Positions 31,495 to 41,750 of a DNA stretch of 64,000 bases are shown here, in pieces. Below the pieces are notes generated by a model. The model had not been told where the DNA came from. It did not search any database and saw only the letters and a list, made by a program, of their open reading frames with translations. Positions within the stretch are counted from its first letter, which is position 1; each line of letters begins with the position of its first letter. The position numbers were made by a program, and so were the translations under genes. This DNA comes from Zygnema circumcarinatum (Eukaryota; Streptophyta; Zygnematophyceae; Zygnematales; Zygnemataceae). The DNA lies in contig CM074816.1 of the NCBI GenBank assembly GCA_037447605.1, forward strand, positions 1,982,745 through 2,046,744. The letters are read 5' to 3'.

Positions 31495-32784
31495 CTTGTC
31501 GGCTGTCAGCTGAGAAGAAGCACAGCACTAGAAAGCATACACAACACCCGCGCTCCAGCAGGTCCCTTGGCCTCGCCCCTCCCTCTTATCCCTCTTATCC
31601 CGCAAACAGCAGCACCGAGTTAGGGCCTTGCACTCGAGGTCCGGGAGGCAGAGGAGCAGGAGGAGGGGGCGAGCAGGCGTTAGGAGGGTACGGAGGAGCA
31701 GGCGCAGGCCATGGACGGAGGGAGGGGCCGCGCGGCGGCCCTTTATTCGAACGCCCCCGCCCGCCCGCCCGCCCAACGACAACGCGGGCGGCGGGCGCCA
31801 ACGTTCACACGCCGCCCCCGCCCCGCGCGGAACCCGGCGAACGGGACGCCGCGCGCAGCCGTCCGATGGCGCATCTGACGGCGGGGAGGGGCTCCGTGAT
31901 GGGCGCTGGCCGCGACACGTGGCACGGAAACGCGGGAGGGGCCGATTGTCAACGGGCTTGTACAACGGCAGGCGGCCGTACGGAGGGCACTGTACGGTCG
32001 CGCTCGACAACGGGCTCCGCCACTGCTGCAGCATGGCATGGGATGTCATGGCATGGGATGGCATGGCATGGGATGGCATGGCATGGGATGGCATAGCATG
32101 GGATGGCATGGCATGGGATGGCATGACATGGGATGGCATGGCACGGGATGGCATGGCATGGGATGGCATGGCATGGGATGGCATGGGATGGGATGGCATG
32201 GCACGGGATGGCATGGCATGGGATGGCATGGCATGGGATGGCATGGCATGGGGCTGCACGGCATGGCATGGCATGGGATGGCATGGCATGGGGCTGCACG
32301 GCATAGTATGGCATGGGATGCAGGTTGGCGCGGCGTTACCGTCGCCCTCCATAGATGGTGGATGGGTACGTTGGTTGGTTGGCAGTGCAACTGTAAAGCT
32401 ATGCCTGCCTAGGAGGGATCGCCTGACGGCACATGCGGCAGAAGGCTGAAACAAAGTTTTCAGTAGATGAACAACAAAAGGCAACGACATCTGAGGACTC
32501 GCATGACATGTGTTCAGAATTCCTCACATACACAAACATGTTTCACTCCTATTGACCCGCCAATCGGCTCTCTTTCGGCGCCAGCGTCAAAAAAATCCAG
32601 TTATGTTCCCAAAAGAAATCTTTATTTTACACATTAATGTAAAAGGAGTCCTTACAGCATTAACCAGTTTCTTTGCAGCAGTCATGGCAGAAGCTCTTCT
32701 AGTTTTCAAACAACCTCCTTCATACACTGCACTGCTCTTCTAGGTTTCAAGCACGCTCCATACCCTGCACATTCACTTTACTTT
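31495..32784. promoter_or_regulatory. Cyclin B promoter region and BAG gene 3' flank
   Basis: The sequence upstream of the cyclin start is GC-rich to about 32000. It contains CACGTGGC near 31917 and CCGTACGG and GTACGG motifs near 31977-31997. A 15-base minisatellite follows at 32031-32320 and is listed separately. The remainder to 32784 is probably the 3' untranslated region of the BAG gene. Long open frames in the minisatellite are compositional artefacts. Confidence 0.45.
32031..32320. repeat. 15-bp GGGATGGCATGGCAT minisatellite
   Basis: About 18 to 19 imperfect copies of a 15-base unit GGGATGGCATGGCAT run for 290 bases. The last few units vary (a GGGGCTGCACGGCAT form appears twice). The array lies about 0.5 kb upstream of the cyclin B start codon and downstream of the BAG gene. 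All frames are open or nearly open because of composition; there is no evidence of coding. Confidence 0.95.
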
Positions 32785-35597
32785 CTACGAGACCATGTAC
32801 CAAAGCGGCTGCTCTATTCTCTCTCCACTACCTCCCTCGGCGACAACAGGCAAAGGCCAGTTTCCTGCCTCCTTTCCACCGACGATTACTGGCCAGCCAT
32901 GTCTGCTCGGAGGGTCAACCTGCCGTGGACTCAGACTGAACACCCACGGAGGAACCACAGACAGGTCGCCTTTACCAATTCTATCGTTTCTACCAGTCAT
33001 CACATTCTGGGCACCTAAGCACTCTGCCTCTCTTGCAATGCTCTTTGGAATTGAAGCGGTTTTTGGCAGCTGGATATCCGCCGCTGAAGAATACGTTTGA
33101 GGATTTTTCTCAGGAACGGCACAAGGGACTCCTTTGTGTGGCCCAAACCCTTTCACGACTATGCTGGGCATTGGCATCTCCAAACTCTGTAGCCCGTTCG
33201 TGAACCGGTTGTCAACTTCAGGTTCGCCTTTAAGTGATTTCGATGGCGACTCAATGTTAGCAATTGGTATTCGATACCAGAGACCAACCTTTGGGTCAAC
33301 TGCCCACACTGTTGGAACTGTCTTTTCCACATCATCACCCTTCTTCTCCAGACCATGATACGGGAGACCCACTCCATCTACAAATGGCTCAAACGAAAGT
33401 CGCTGAGGTGCTTTTGTATTCCAAAGCCATTCCTGGCCTGGAGATGCACGTGGCATCACGTTGATTGAATCTGCCTCTTTGGGAAACCCATTCAGCGCGG
33501 ATGAACTCCCAGGGTGTACACTGACCATGGCTGGAGACGCCTTCACAAGGTGCTGCTGCGGTGGCCACAGGGAAGGCGCTGCTGGCATAAAGCCGTAGGG
33601 AGGCCCAACTGCTGCGAATGGCTCTGCAATCTTCTCATTCTTCGGGTAAAGAAGTTTCTCCATGAGCTCCACCTTCTGTAAAAGCGCATCCAACATGGCC
33701 GCCTGCTGCAGGGCCACGTGAGCTTGCTTTTCCCGCGCCTCTCCTTCCCTCTCCAGCCGTGCCTTCAGAACTTCATTTTGATTCCGGAGTTCCTCAAGAA
33801 GCTGTTCCTGCACTTCCTTGCTGCGCACAGATGCAGTTACGCCCGGGATATTCATAGGCTTGTTGGTGGAATCTGCCAAGAGTGCGTCCTTTCCGGATGC
33901 ATATTGATCTACGGAGGAGTGCATTGTCTCTTCGAGCTTCACATCGGCAGTCGTCGAAGTGCAGCTGCCTTCCTTGCCTACAACCAATTCAGCCGATGCT
34001 GGTCTCGTCGCCGACGAGGCCTCCTCTGCTCGCCCTTGAATGACAGCGTCCTCTTTGTTTTCCTGTCCTCCACTCAATACAACCACTGTCTCAGGCTTAA
34101 AGTCCACATTTCCATTCAGATTAAACTTTTGCTCGTTCGTCGCACCGTCACCAATGTTTAAGTTCCCTTCCATCTGCTCAACCTCTCCTACAGGAACATT
34201 TTCTCCATCGTCGCCCACGCTGGAATCAGAATGCTCAGTAAGTACAGCACTCCTCAAACCCTTGCCTGCAACCTGTTCCGCATTCGGCAAACCCTCATCA
34301 TCAGTGCCTGTGTTGCGTACTGATGGTACCATATCGATATTTTGTTGCTGTAAGCTAGATTCTACAGCGTCCAGAGACGCCTCGCCTCCATCGACCGAAA
34401 GGTCAACATTGCCACTGTTGCAGTCCTCCTCTTGTGAACTTAAAGCGGTGTCATCCTGTCCAGCGGCTAATTTCACGTTACGACCTTGAGGCATAGAGTC
34501 GAGACTGTCCATAAGCGCAATCACTTTCCGTGCGGTGCACTTCCGAATGTCCCGTACAGAGTCAAGTGGATTCTGCATACTCACCAAAAAGCACCGTATT
34601 AGCGACGAACATTCAATTTCTTTTTACCAAGGACTTACCGTACACTTCCAAATATACTCCCGTAGCAAGCTGCGACGCGGCAATAACCTCCCCACTGGCC
34701 TTTCATCACTTCGACCCTATCATTAAGCCACAAGAATCGCTAGCATCAACAATATCACACCTACAAGAGTGTACTCATGGCAACAAAGTTTTTTTTCATG
34801 TGGGCCTTATGAAAGATGCGCCTAAGCCTTACCTGCACAGTGTCAAGCCGAAGCAGCAGACCCATCAGTGCTTCAGACATTTGCAACCTCTGCTTCGAAT
34901 CCAAGTGTGACTTCTCGCCCGCAGTTGGCTCTAGATACTGACGCTTCAATGCCTCCAAACCAGATTTCACTCCCTCCACAATTCGGAGCTGATTGATAGG
35001 CTCTCCTTGTCTAACTCTGTGCCCACGATATGCTGCCTGAATCTTTGCAGCAGCAACATTGACGTCCACAAAAGCAGAAGTTGCAGATTCTGTTTCAATC
35101 CGTGTCGAAGCATTGGCAGAACCATCCGAAGAAGGAGCGCTGACAAATTCTGCAGAAAGAGGTACTTCCGAGTTGCTTCCAGAGACGCCCCCCTGCTCTA
35201 AACTAGCACTGACAGGGCTAGTCTGCTTTTCATCCGCAACAGCCTCCTTCAAGGTTACCGGGACAGCGTTAACTCGAAATAATACTGGAACTTTTTTTGC
35301 ATCCCCTGCCGCAGGCCTCATCCTGCCGGAGGAAGGTGGAGAGCGAGCGAATCCCTTTCTAGAAGTAGTTTCTGAGTCGGACGAAGGCGCGGCTGCATAA
35401 CGATGGGATATCTCAGCTGAAGGATTTCTTTTGGCGGCTAAATCTGCCCAAAATGGTCCGGCCTCCATTCTTGCCGAGTCATAGTGCTGCTGCATGGGAA
35501 ACACGAACGGGTAAGCGCTGCCGTTAGGGTGCCACGATCCTGGAACCTGATAAAAGTGAGGAATTCCCATGTCTTCGAAGAGCATTCCACCCCCCAT
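32785..35597 (-). CDS. IQ-motif and BAG-domain co-chaperone regulator (BAG5/6-like)
   Basis: Plant-type BAG protein: the BAG domain binds the Hsp70 nucleotide-binding domain and the adjacent IQ motif binds calmodulin. Two exons, 35597-34833 and 34572-32785, join in phase (VQ to NPLDSVRD), about 850 residues. The IQ motif AAKIQAAYRGHRVRQ is at residues 183-197. It is followed by the BAG helices (about 200-280), with LLLRLDTVQ and SVRDIRKCTARKVIALMDSLDSM across the intron. The N-terminal 180 residues are low-complexity. The long C-terminal exon is acidic and poorly conserved, with a short coiled coil near the segment rich in Glu, Gln and Leu encoded at about 33830-33640. The IQ-BAG order is characteristic of streptophytes. 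The intron splits the BAG domain. The assignment is firm; which of the plant BAG5-BAG8 members is closest is not. Confidence 0.85.
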
Positions 35598-37113
35598 GGC
35601 GAGACGCAGGCACTCAAACTACTGCTGCCCCTTCACACGATAGAAAAATCAATCGCCGGGATCCGCACGAGCTGTGTAGGAACGACGCTGCTTCTGAAAA
35701 CTGTAGAGCACACCCGCAGGTTTGCTGCTGGAAACACTCCCGACTATCCCCTCCACTTTCCAGCACTCTATAAATAGCTCCATCTGGCTACGCAGAAATA
35801 CCGCGGCGTGGCCAAGCATTGTGGCAGAGCGTGCTAGAAGAGGCGCGAGCCTTCCAGGATCTCGCGCGACCCTTCCCTTCCGCTGACGAGAGGGAGTGCG
35901 ACAGGGAGAGTGAGAGAGAGGCGCCGAACGTTCGCGACAGAGCGAGAAGGAAAAGGCGTGACGAGCGTGACGCGACGGCTCTGTGAGGGCACCGCCTTGG
36001 CGCTGGCCCGTTCTGCATAACGGAACAGCGGATGGAAGGGCGCGCCCTGCAGTCGGGACACGTGTCGCGCTACGCAGAGGACCGGGAGGAATTGAGGTAC
36101 GGACCATACGGACGGCAGAGGGAGGGGAGGGAGGGAGGGAGACCATTCATTGGCTTGTTTGCCCAACCCGACTAGACAGCCGTTGGCACTGGTTGGCCCC
36201 CCGCTGAAGCCAAGGGTTGTTGGGCAATAAAGGAATCCACCCAACACTGGCGACGACTGGTCAGGTCCGCAAGCAGCAGCAGGGGCTTTGGACAACATGG
36301 GATGGCTTGAACCATTGCAAATACTAGCGAACCAATTTGTTCGCGATGTCCTGAACAGTTTTAGGCCAATTGGGCGCTGCATCATCCCGAGATGATGGAC
36401 TACGAGTCAGGTCTACACCTGATCTACCCACACGACTACTTTGACTTACTCAATGTACTAGCAACACGACATTATAAAAATATAGCACGCTGAAACTTCT
36501 CAACATCCTTTGTGAAACCAATTTCTCAGAGAAATAACATCTCTTTTCCTCTGCACCAAACGCCAGCCTCGGCTGCTCCACTTTCAAGCGTGTGACAGGC
36601 GTGAAATCACCATCTGCGGAAGCTCTCGATCTAAAAGCCATAAACTGTCCTCAAGCTTGACATTGACATCATGCCACGCAACTATATTGTCAGCCGGATG
36701 ACAGTTGTCGATGCGTGCACACCTCTGCATTGTGAAATGTGGTCAAAGCAGCTGCGGCTTCCTCATGATCCATTGCAAAATTGGGGGAGGAGACGGAGAG
36801 ATTCAGCAAAACAGAGGAACCACACAAGGCGTGCGAGAGAGGAGCCAGTTGACGGCGTGTACACGTTAAGCCATGGAGCTGTGCTTTTAGGCTCATCCTC
36901 GACCCCACTACCATCCACTGTTCGGGCAAACTTACTGGAAGCTGCCAGGCAATGTCCTTCCACGTTTTTTCCAACCGGCTCTCAATGGTCGAGAACTCAG
37001 CCGCCAACAGCCGTCAAGAAGGGATAAGCAGGCGTGTATTTGCACTCCAAGACCTTCTAGCTTCCACTCCCTTTGTCGTAGGTGAGGCTTGGAGGCCTTT
37101 GATCAAAGCGCAC
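35598..37113. other. BAG promoter and downstream part of the POLE4-like gene
   Basis: Next to the BAG start the sequence is GC-rich, with CACGTG inside GGACACGTGTCGCG near 36056 and GTACGG/TACGG motifs at 36098-36112. Farther right are likely remaining 3' exons of the histone-fold gene. A 60-base candidate exon at 36995-36936 would continue that gene in phase with acceptor and donor sites, but its sequence is not recognisable. A TGGTTGGCCCCCC motif near 36191 recurs near 39297. Confidence 0.35.
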
Positions 37114-38541
37114 CTTCTGCGGGACAATATCTGAGTCATAAAAGCCCACAACTCGACAATTCATCATCAGACTGGCTGCCACCCCTGCAGGTGACCGAAA
37201 ACCACTAATTTAATAAAGCTGGCCTACAATCTTCTCCTTCTCCTGTATTGTTCATGCGAACAAGCATAAAAACAACGTAAATTACTAAATAGAAACAAAT
37301 GTCCGAGGCTTCCAGTCATCAACTGCATGCTAAGGGGAAAAAGGTGAGCTCATAACATTTACTGGCAACAAGAAGCATAAAACGAGCTCCAAAAATCGAA
37401 CAGTCCTGATCTTGACTCGGGTGCCAAGTAAGTGCCAGAGTTCCGCATTAAGGTAATTCCTCCTCACCTCTCAAAAATTCCATTCTCTCTGATAACGCCA
37501 CGTGCGTAGCTGCATCCATCACCGCCCATATGCTCACTCAATCTTCAACACTCTGGATGAGATATCCGCAGCGTATAAGAAGAAACAGTTATACAATCCA
37601 ATTCATATTACCTATCTGTTCTTGGTGGTTACTGTTTCAAGCACATCCCCTTATGCAACCTGTTAGTATTCAGATATTTTCAGGTTCCAATTTAGGTACA
37701 CGAGCTAGCTCGCAGGTTGCCTGTATAGCACAGAAGGGGGGTGTGAGGTGAGGTGAGCTGACCCAAGTCCTTATAGTGCAACGTGTTTCGGCTTTCCTGG
37801 GCCATGTATGGATATCCTCCCTCGGTGAACAATTCCAAAAATAGCTCCTGCAGAAAAGGGGTGACTTACAGTGAATAGCATACAAATAGCATACAAAGGT
37901 AAAGAGAGCAGCGATCATCCAAAGAGCACCCACAAAAAGGACCACCTAACGGTATCATGCATTTGCCCACTTAACGACAGATTGACTCGTATGCCTTTTG
38001 CTCTGGTAATGACTGCACAACAATTTTTTGTACAGGCATTCTCAAAGCACAATATTGTCGTCTGGATTCGTGAACGAGTCATTGATGGCATGTACACCGA
38101 CTCAATGTCAGCGTGGATTGACAGTCTCACCGCAGCCCTGGCGACCAATACTCCAGCCTCACTGCTCAAATACTGCACCTCGCCTTCTGCTTTCACTAGT
38201 CGCTTCACTCTCGCAATCGGCAGTTGTAAACCCACATTACAACGATTTTTGCCAAGGGAACCAGGAGCGCTAGCTTCATGTGCTGTTGATTCATGCGCTC
38301 CCAACTCCTCCCTCGCTTCTTCTGTCTCCTTCTTTTCAATTGCGTCTGCTTCCATACTGCAATTAACCTCTTCATTCATATCATGGCCTTCCGTAGACTT
38401 GTCCAGTACAATAGTACCTGCTCCAATATATCCAACATATGGTTCCTCCTTGTCTGTGATAGGCATCGGTAGCGCACTGCTTGGCCTTGCCCATGCAGGA
38501 TTAACAGTTGAAAGGCTTTCACTCATATCCTCAGAAGGCAT
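37114..38541 (-). CDS. POLE4/NF-YC10-like histone-fold protein (3' end unresolved)
   Basis: Histone-fold subunit of the NF-YC/CHRAC/Dpb3 class. In family members it pairs with an NF-YB-like partner in DNA polymerase epsilon, chromatin remodelling or transcription complexes. Exons in phase: 38541-38131, 37847-37763, 37509-37468 and a 17-base microexon 37130-37114. The first 100 residues are acidic and variable. The fold starts with LPIARVKRLVKAEGEV and SSEAGVLVARAA. It continues with ELFLELFTEGGYPYMAQ and ALSERMEFLRDIVPQK, matching the family ending FLxDIVPxK. The stop codon is not located. A further exon at 36995-36936 is possible. I cannot decide between POLE4 and NF-YC10 on sequence alone. 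Confidence 0.72.
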
Positions 38542-39382
38542 TGCGAAGCTGCAGGAGGTATGGTGAAAATAATGCTTTAAGCAAGCTGACCAGGACTCAC
38601 AAGACCAGGACTCGAACCTGTGATAAGATCACAAAAAGGGGACTGAGCTAAAATAAGGCCTTTGTGGAAGGCGAGGGAGAGGAAAAATGGGAGGGGCTGA
38701 GACAGAAGGGGAGAGAGAGAGGGTGCTGTTAAGGCTAACAAACCTGACAAACCTAAAAGTCGGAAAAAATTGGAGGAATTTACATTAAAGCATGGAGAAA
38801 GGAAAAAAATATTCTAATCAATAGACGTGGTTGCGTGCAGATGCGAAAATAATTGGCGGCAGTTTGTCGAAAGTTCAGACAAATATAAGGAGCAATGAAT
38901 GACTCTCAAATGGTATCAGCAAGAGCCGCTCGACAAGGGGCTTCCAAGAGTCCTGAACCTTTACTGCACCGTTCGGTTCTCGGGCCTATCCCTTTTGGCT
39001 GTAAACTTATCAGTCGGCAGGCTGTTGTTTTGGCGCAGATTTGTCCTTATTCGCAAGAAAAGCTGTGCAAAACAGTGCATTCCCCGGTCAGTGAGGTCCC
39101 GGCGAGTGAGGGAATGGGTACGCGGATCGGCATTGACCTCGCTACAGTACCGCGTCACATGACGCTTGACGCAACGCCATGCGGCAAAAGATGATTGTTT
39201 CGATGTTACAACCGGCATTTGGAAATTTTGTGAATGGTTGCCAACCATTGGCATCCACTGGTTCCGAACATTCGAATAGTTGTCTGGACCTGGCTCCAAT
39301 GGTTGGCCCCCCAGTCGCCTGGTTGGTCCAAAGGTCCGCCCCCTGCTGGTCCGCCCTGTCCCCTGCCCCCGTCCGTCCCGAG
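38542..39382. other. Intergenic region left of the MITE
   Basis: This is upstream of the histone-fold gene. A purine-rich stretch lies at 38660-38730 and an AT-rich stretch at 38740-38900. Around 39230-39330 there are short inverted TTGGC/GCCAA and TGGTTGGCCCCCC motifs. No coding sequence is recognised. Confidence 0.4.
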
Positions 39383-39813
39383 TAGGGTTGGGGGCACGGG
39401 GCACGGGCATGCCCGGGGGGGGGGCATGCCCCCCATTTTTGACCGTCCGTGCCCGGGGCACGCCTCCAAAAATTTTCCCCATATATTTCGTGCCCCCCCG
39501 TGCCCCCTGTCACGTGACGCTTACCTCGTACGACCAGGCCCGGGCCGGTGACGATTGTTGTGTTGAGTACTGTCCGTACTTTTCATATTTTCCCGTACCT
39601 GTGTACCTTTATCCGTACGTTTAGTACATTCATCTGTACTTTATGTACCTTCATCCGTACCGTTTTTAAAATAGTATATTCTTTTTGGGGCCGATTTGAA
39701 TTGCTCAATGCAGTCACGTCACGGGGCACGAAAAAGGGGCATGCCCCCCCCCAAGGGGGGGGGGGCACGTGCCCCTGGGCACGGGTCGGAGGGGGACCGT
39801 GCCCCCAACCCTA
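39383..39813. mobile_element. Non-autonomous hAT-type MITE with 8-bp target-site duplication
   Basis: The element is 431 bases long. Its terminal inverted repeats begin TAGGGTTGGGGGCACGG and are identical over 17 bases (39383-39399 and the complement of 39797-39813). It is flanked on both sides by the perfect direct repeat GTCCCGAG (39375-39382 and 39814-39821). An 8-base duplication and a TAGGG terminus that fits the hAT end consensus YARNG place it in the hAT superfamily. The ends are very G/C-rich and further internally folded (GGGCATGCCC near 39406). The middle carries spaced CCGTAC motifs at 39559-39660. There is no transposase, so it would move only in trans. The intact duplication implies a fairly recent insertion, upstream of the gene at 40641. 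Confidence 0.88.
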
Positions 39814-39821
39814 GTCCCGAG

Positions 39822-40640
39822 GTACCGCACGTCCGTACAGGGCGGCAGCGCGACCCGCCTCGGCCGTACACATTCGTACGACCAGGAGACCCTCCGGTGT
39901 TCGCCGTACAGTGTCGGCGTCGTATGAGCGTACGGACGAACGGTCGGCGGCGCGGCATGTCAGCGCGTGTCAGCGCGCGCTGCGAGGGCTGCCGCGTGCC
40001 GTCGATCTCGCGCGAGTCTGAGCGATCGGGCGGCTGTAGGCCGCCCCCGCGCCTGCCTGCCAAGGGCTCATCCCCAGCCCGGTCAACCACGCCAATCCGG
40101 CGCGGCCCTCGCACGTGCGAGACTGCCGCTGACGAGACGCGGCCCGCAGCCAACTGGCGGGGCGACTCGCACGTGCGTCTCCGGGGCAAAGACTGCCACG
40201 TGGCCACCTCGGGGCGCAGCCGAGGACACGTGTCCTGCAGGGGCGCGGGGAGAATTAGGGTTTGCTCCCCCCCGCCCTCGCCGCCCGTGCCCCCCCTCTC
40301 CCTCCCTCTCTCTCTCCTTCTCTCTCTCTCCGCCCGCCCCCGTCCCCGTCCCCTGTTGGCCGCGTGCCTCTCCCCCTCGTGTGTCTCCCGCTGCCTGCCG
40401 GCCTGCATTCAGCCCCCCCCTTCTCTTCACTTTCCCCCCTCCCTCCCCCCCCCCTCTCCGGGGGCGGAAGCCTGCGCAGTGTCTCAGAAGGCAGGTCGTT
40501 CGGGCGGGGAAGGCATGCTCGCCGCAGTGGCCGAGCGAAGCCGGCGGCCCGCGCATGGCGACTGGCGTAGGCTCCGCTCCTCTAAGCAATGAGCAAGTCG
40601 AGCAGTCGAGGAGTGGTGTGGAGAAGCGGTCGCCTTCGCC
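39822..40640 (+). promoter_or_regulatory. Promoter region of the proline-rich membrane protein gene
   Basis: GC-rich 5' flank with CCGTACA, CCGTAC and GTACGG motifs at 39830-39945. Four CACGTG cores lie at about 40110, 40170, 40197 and 40227 (two as GCACGTGC, one as CCACGTGG, one as ACACGTGT). A pyrimidine-rich leader of CCCTCTC runs from 40270 to 40460. It shows no homology to a coding family. The motif density marks it as the likely promoter and 5' untranslated region. Confidence 0.55.
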
Positions 40641-41750
40641 ATGAAACTAAGGAAGATGCGCTTTCCGAACATGTCTCTTTTATTGCTGCTTCTGCCGTTT
40701 TTGGTTGGAAGTAGCGTCATCCGTCACGCGGATGCCCAACCTCTTAGCAACTCGCCGCCTCCATCATCGGACCCTATTAGCCAGTCGGAGGAGGAGAAGT
40801 TAGAAGCATACAATGCCATTGTCCAAGAGCAGGCTTTGCAGGAAGCTCAGAGCATACCTGAAAATGTTCAAGTGAGACTGAACGTTTCTGCTTCTCTCGG
40901 AGCCAATGTGACCGCGGTTAAGCTCTCCACATCCGAACTTGTGCAGTCGGGCTACACGTTCCTTCAGTTCACTCTTCCTGCCGGCCTCTCGATTCCTACC
41001 ACCTCCTTGCAGGTTCTTCTCTTGTACCGGTCCATTTCTAGGACCGCCTCCATTTATGTTCTGAACACTAGTACAACTCTTGTTGCCGACGTCATTGGCC
41101 TACAGGTCTTTTCATATTCACCAAACCTCAACTTCTCTGCTCCCGCGCTCAATGTTTCCGCTGCTCCTTCTCCGTCAGACCCCATCCTCGTCGACTTTTC
41201 GGGCACGGTAGTAACTTCAAATGTATCTCTCCAACAGAGTGTCTGCACTGCATTTGATGAGGTTCCCGTCTACGGCTCCCTCAGCACAGTTCTGTTGAAT
41301 ACAACAGCTGTGCAGTGCCAAACTCGCACTCTTGGAGACTTCAGTCTCACTGAAACGATTACTTCTCCACCTCCCATACCTACTTTACCCCCCCCTTTTC
41401 CTCCTCCCCTTCTTCCTCCCCTTTTCCCACCATCTCCGACACCGTCAACTGGAATATCTGCCAGTCCTCCGTCATCTCCTATTGTTCTGGCGCCTCCTCC
41501 TCCCCGCGACGGAAGCTCCAATACCGTTGCAATAGCAGTGGGTGTAGTCGGAGGAGCAATCTTCCTGCTTCTTCTGTGCGGCCTCGCAATTATCCCCCTC
41601 ATGCGGTATCGCAAAAGAACCCAACTTGCGACAATGGAGCTCGTAGCTGAAAGGAGTGTGGGGCTGGAGACAGCATCGGTTGGAGGCGGGAGGGCGCCTG
41701 CTGCCGGGGCAGAAAGAACGAGGGCACTTCTTGAAGGGGAAGAGGTGTAA
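40641..41750 (+). CDS. Intronless proline-rich type I membrane protein, function unknown
   Basis: Single exon of 369 residues. A signal peptide (residues about 1-32) is followed by an ectodomain of about 210 residues with several Asn-X-Ser/Thr sites (for example NVS, NFS, NTT) and two Cys (202 and 226) that could pair. A proline-rich stalk lies at about 242-289, with PPP and SPP runs like hydroxyproline-rich wall proteins. One transmembrane helix spans 296-320, followed by a basic stop-transfer MRYRKR and a short cytoplasmic tail. The start at 40641 follows the promoter closely; a second ATG 15 bases on is possible. I do not recognise a named domain. The architecture suggests a cell-surface protein anchored in the wall. 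It is the only intronless long gene in the window. Confidence 0.75.
   Translation: MKLRKMRFPNMSLLLLLLPFLVGSSVIRHADAQPLSNSPPPSSDPISQSEEEKLEAYNAIVQEQALQEAQSIPENVQVRLNVSASLGANVTAVKLSTSELVQSGYTFLQFTLPAGLSIPTTSLQVLLLYRSISRTASIYVLNTSTTLVADVIGLQVFSYSPNLNFSAPALNVSAAPSPSDPILVDFSGTVVTSNVSLQQSVCTAFDEVPVYGSLSTVLLNTTAVQCQTRTLGDFSLTETITSPPPIPTLPPPFPPPLLPPLFPPSPTPSTGISASPPSSPIVLAPPPPRDGSSNTVAIAVGVVGGAIFLLLLCGLAIIPLMRYRKRTQLATMELVAERSVGLETASVGGGRAPAAGAERTRALLEGEEV

Noticed and set aside
31528-32490. 320-codon and 273-codon open frames over the 15-bp minisatellite
   Set aside because: The 15-base unit is a multiple of three, so stops are absent by construction; there is no family similarity and no splice support.
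36191-36260. Possible second MITE sharing TGGTTGGCCCCCC with the sequence near 39297
   Set aside because: Only about 13 bases match and no inverted ends or target-site duplication could be found around either copy.
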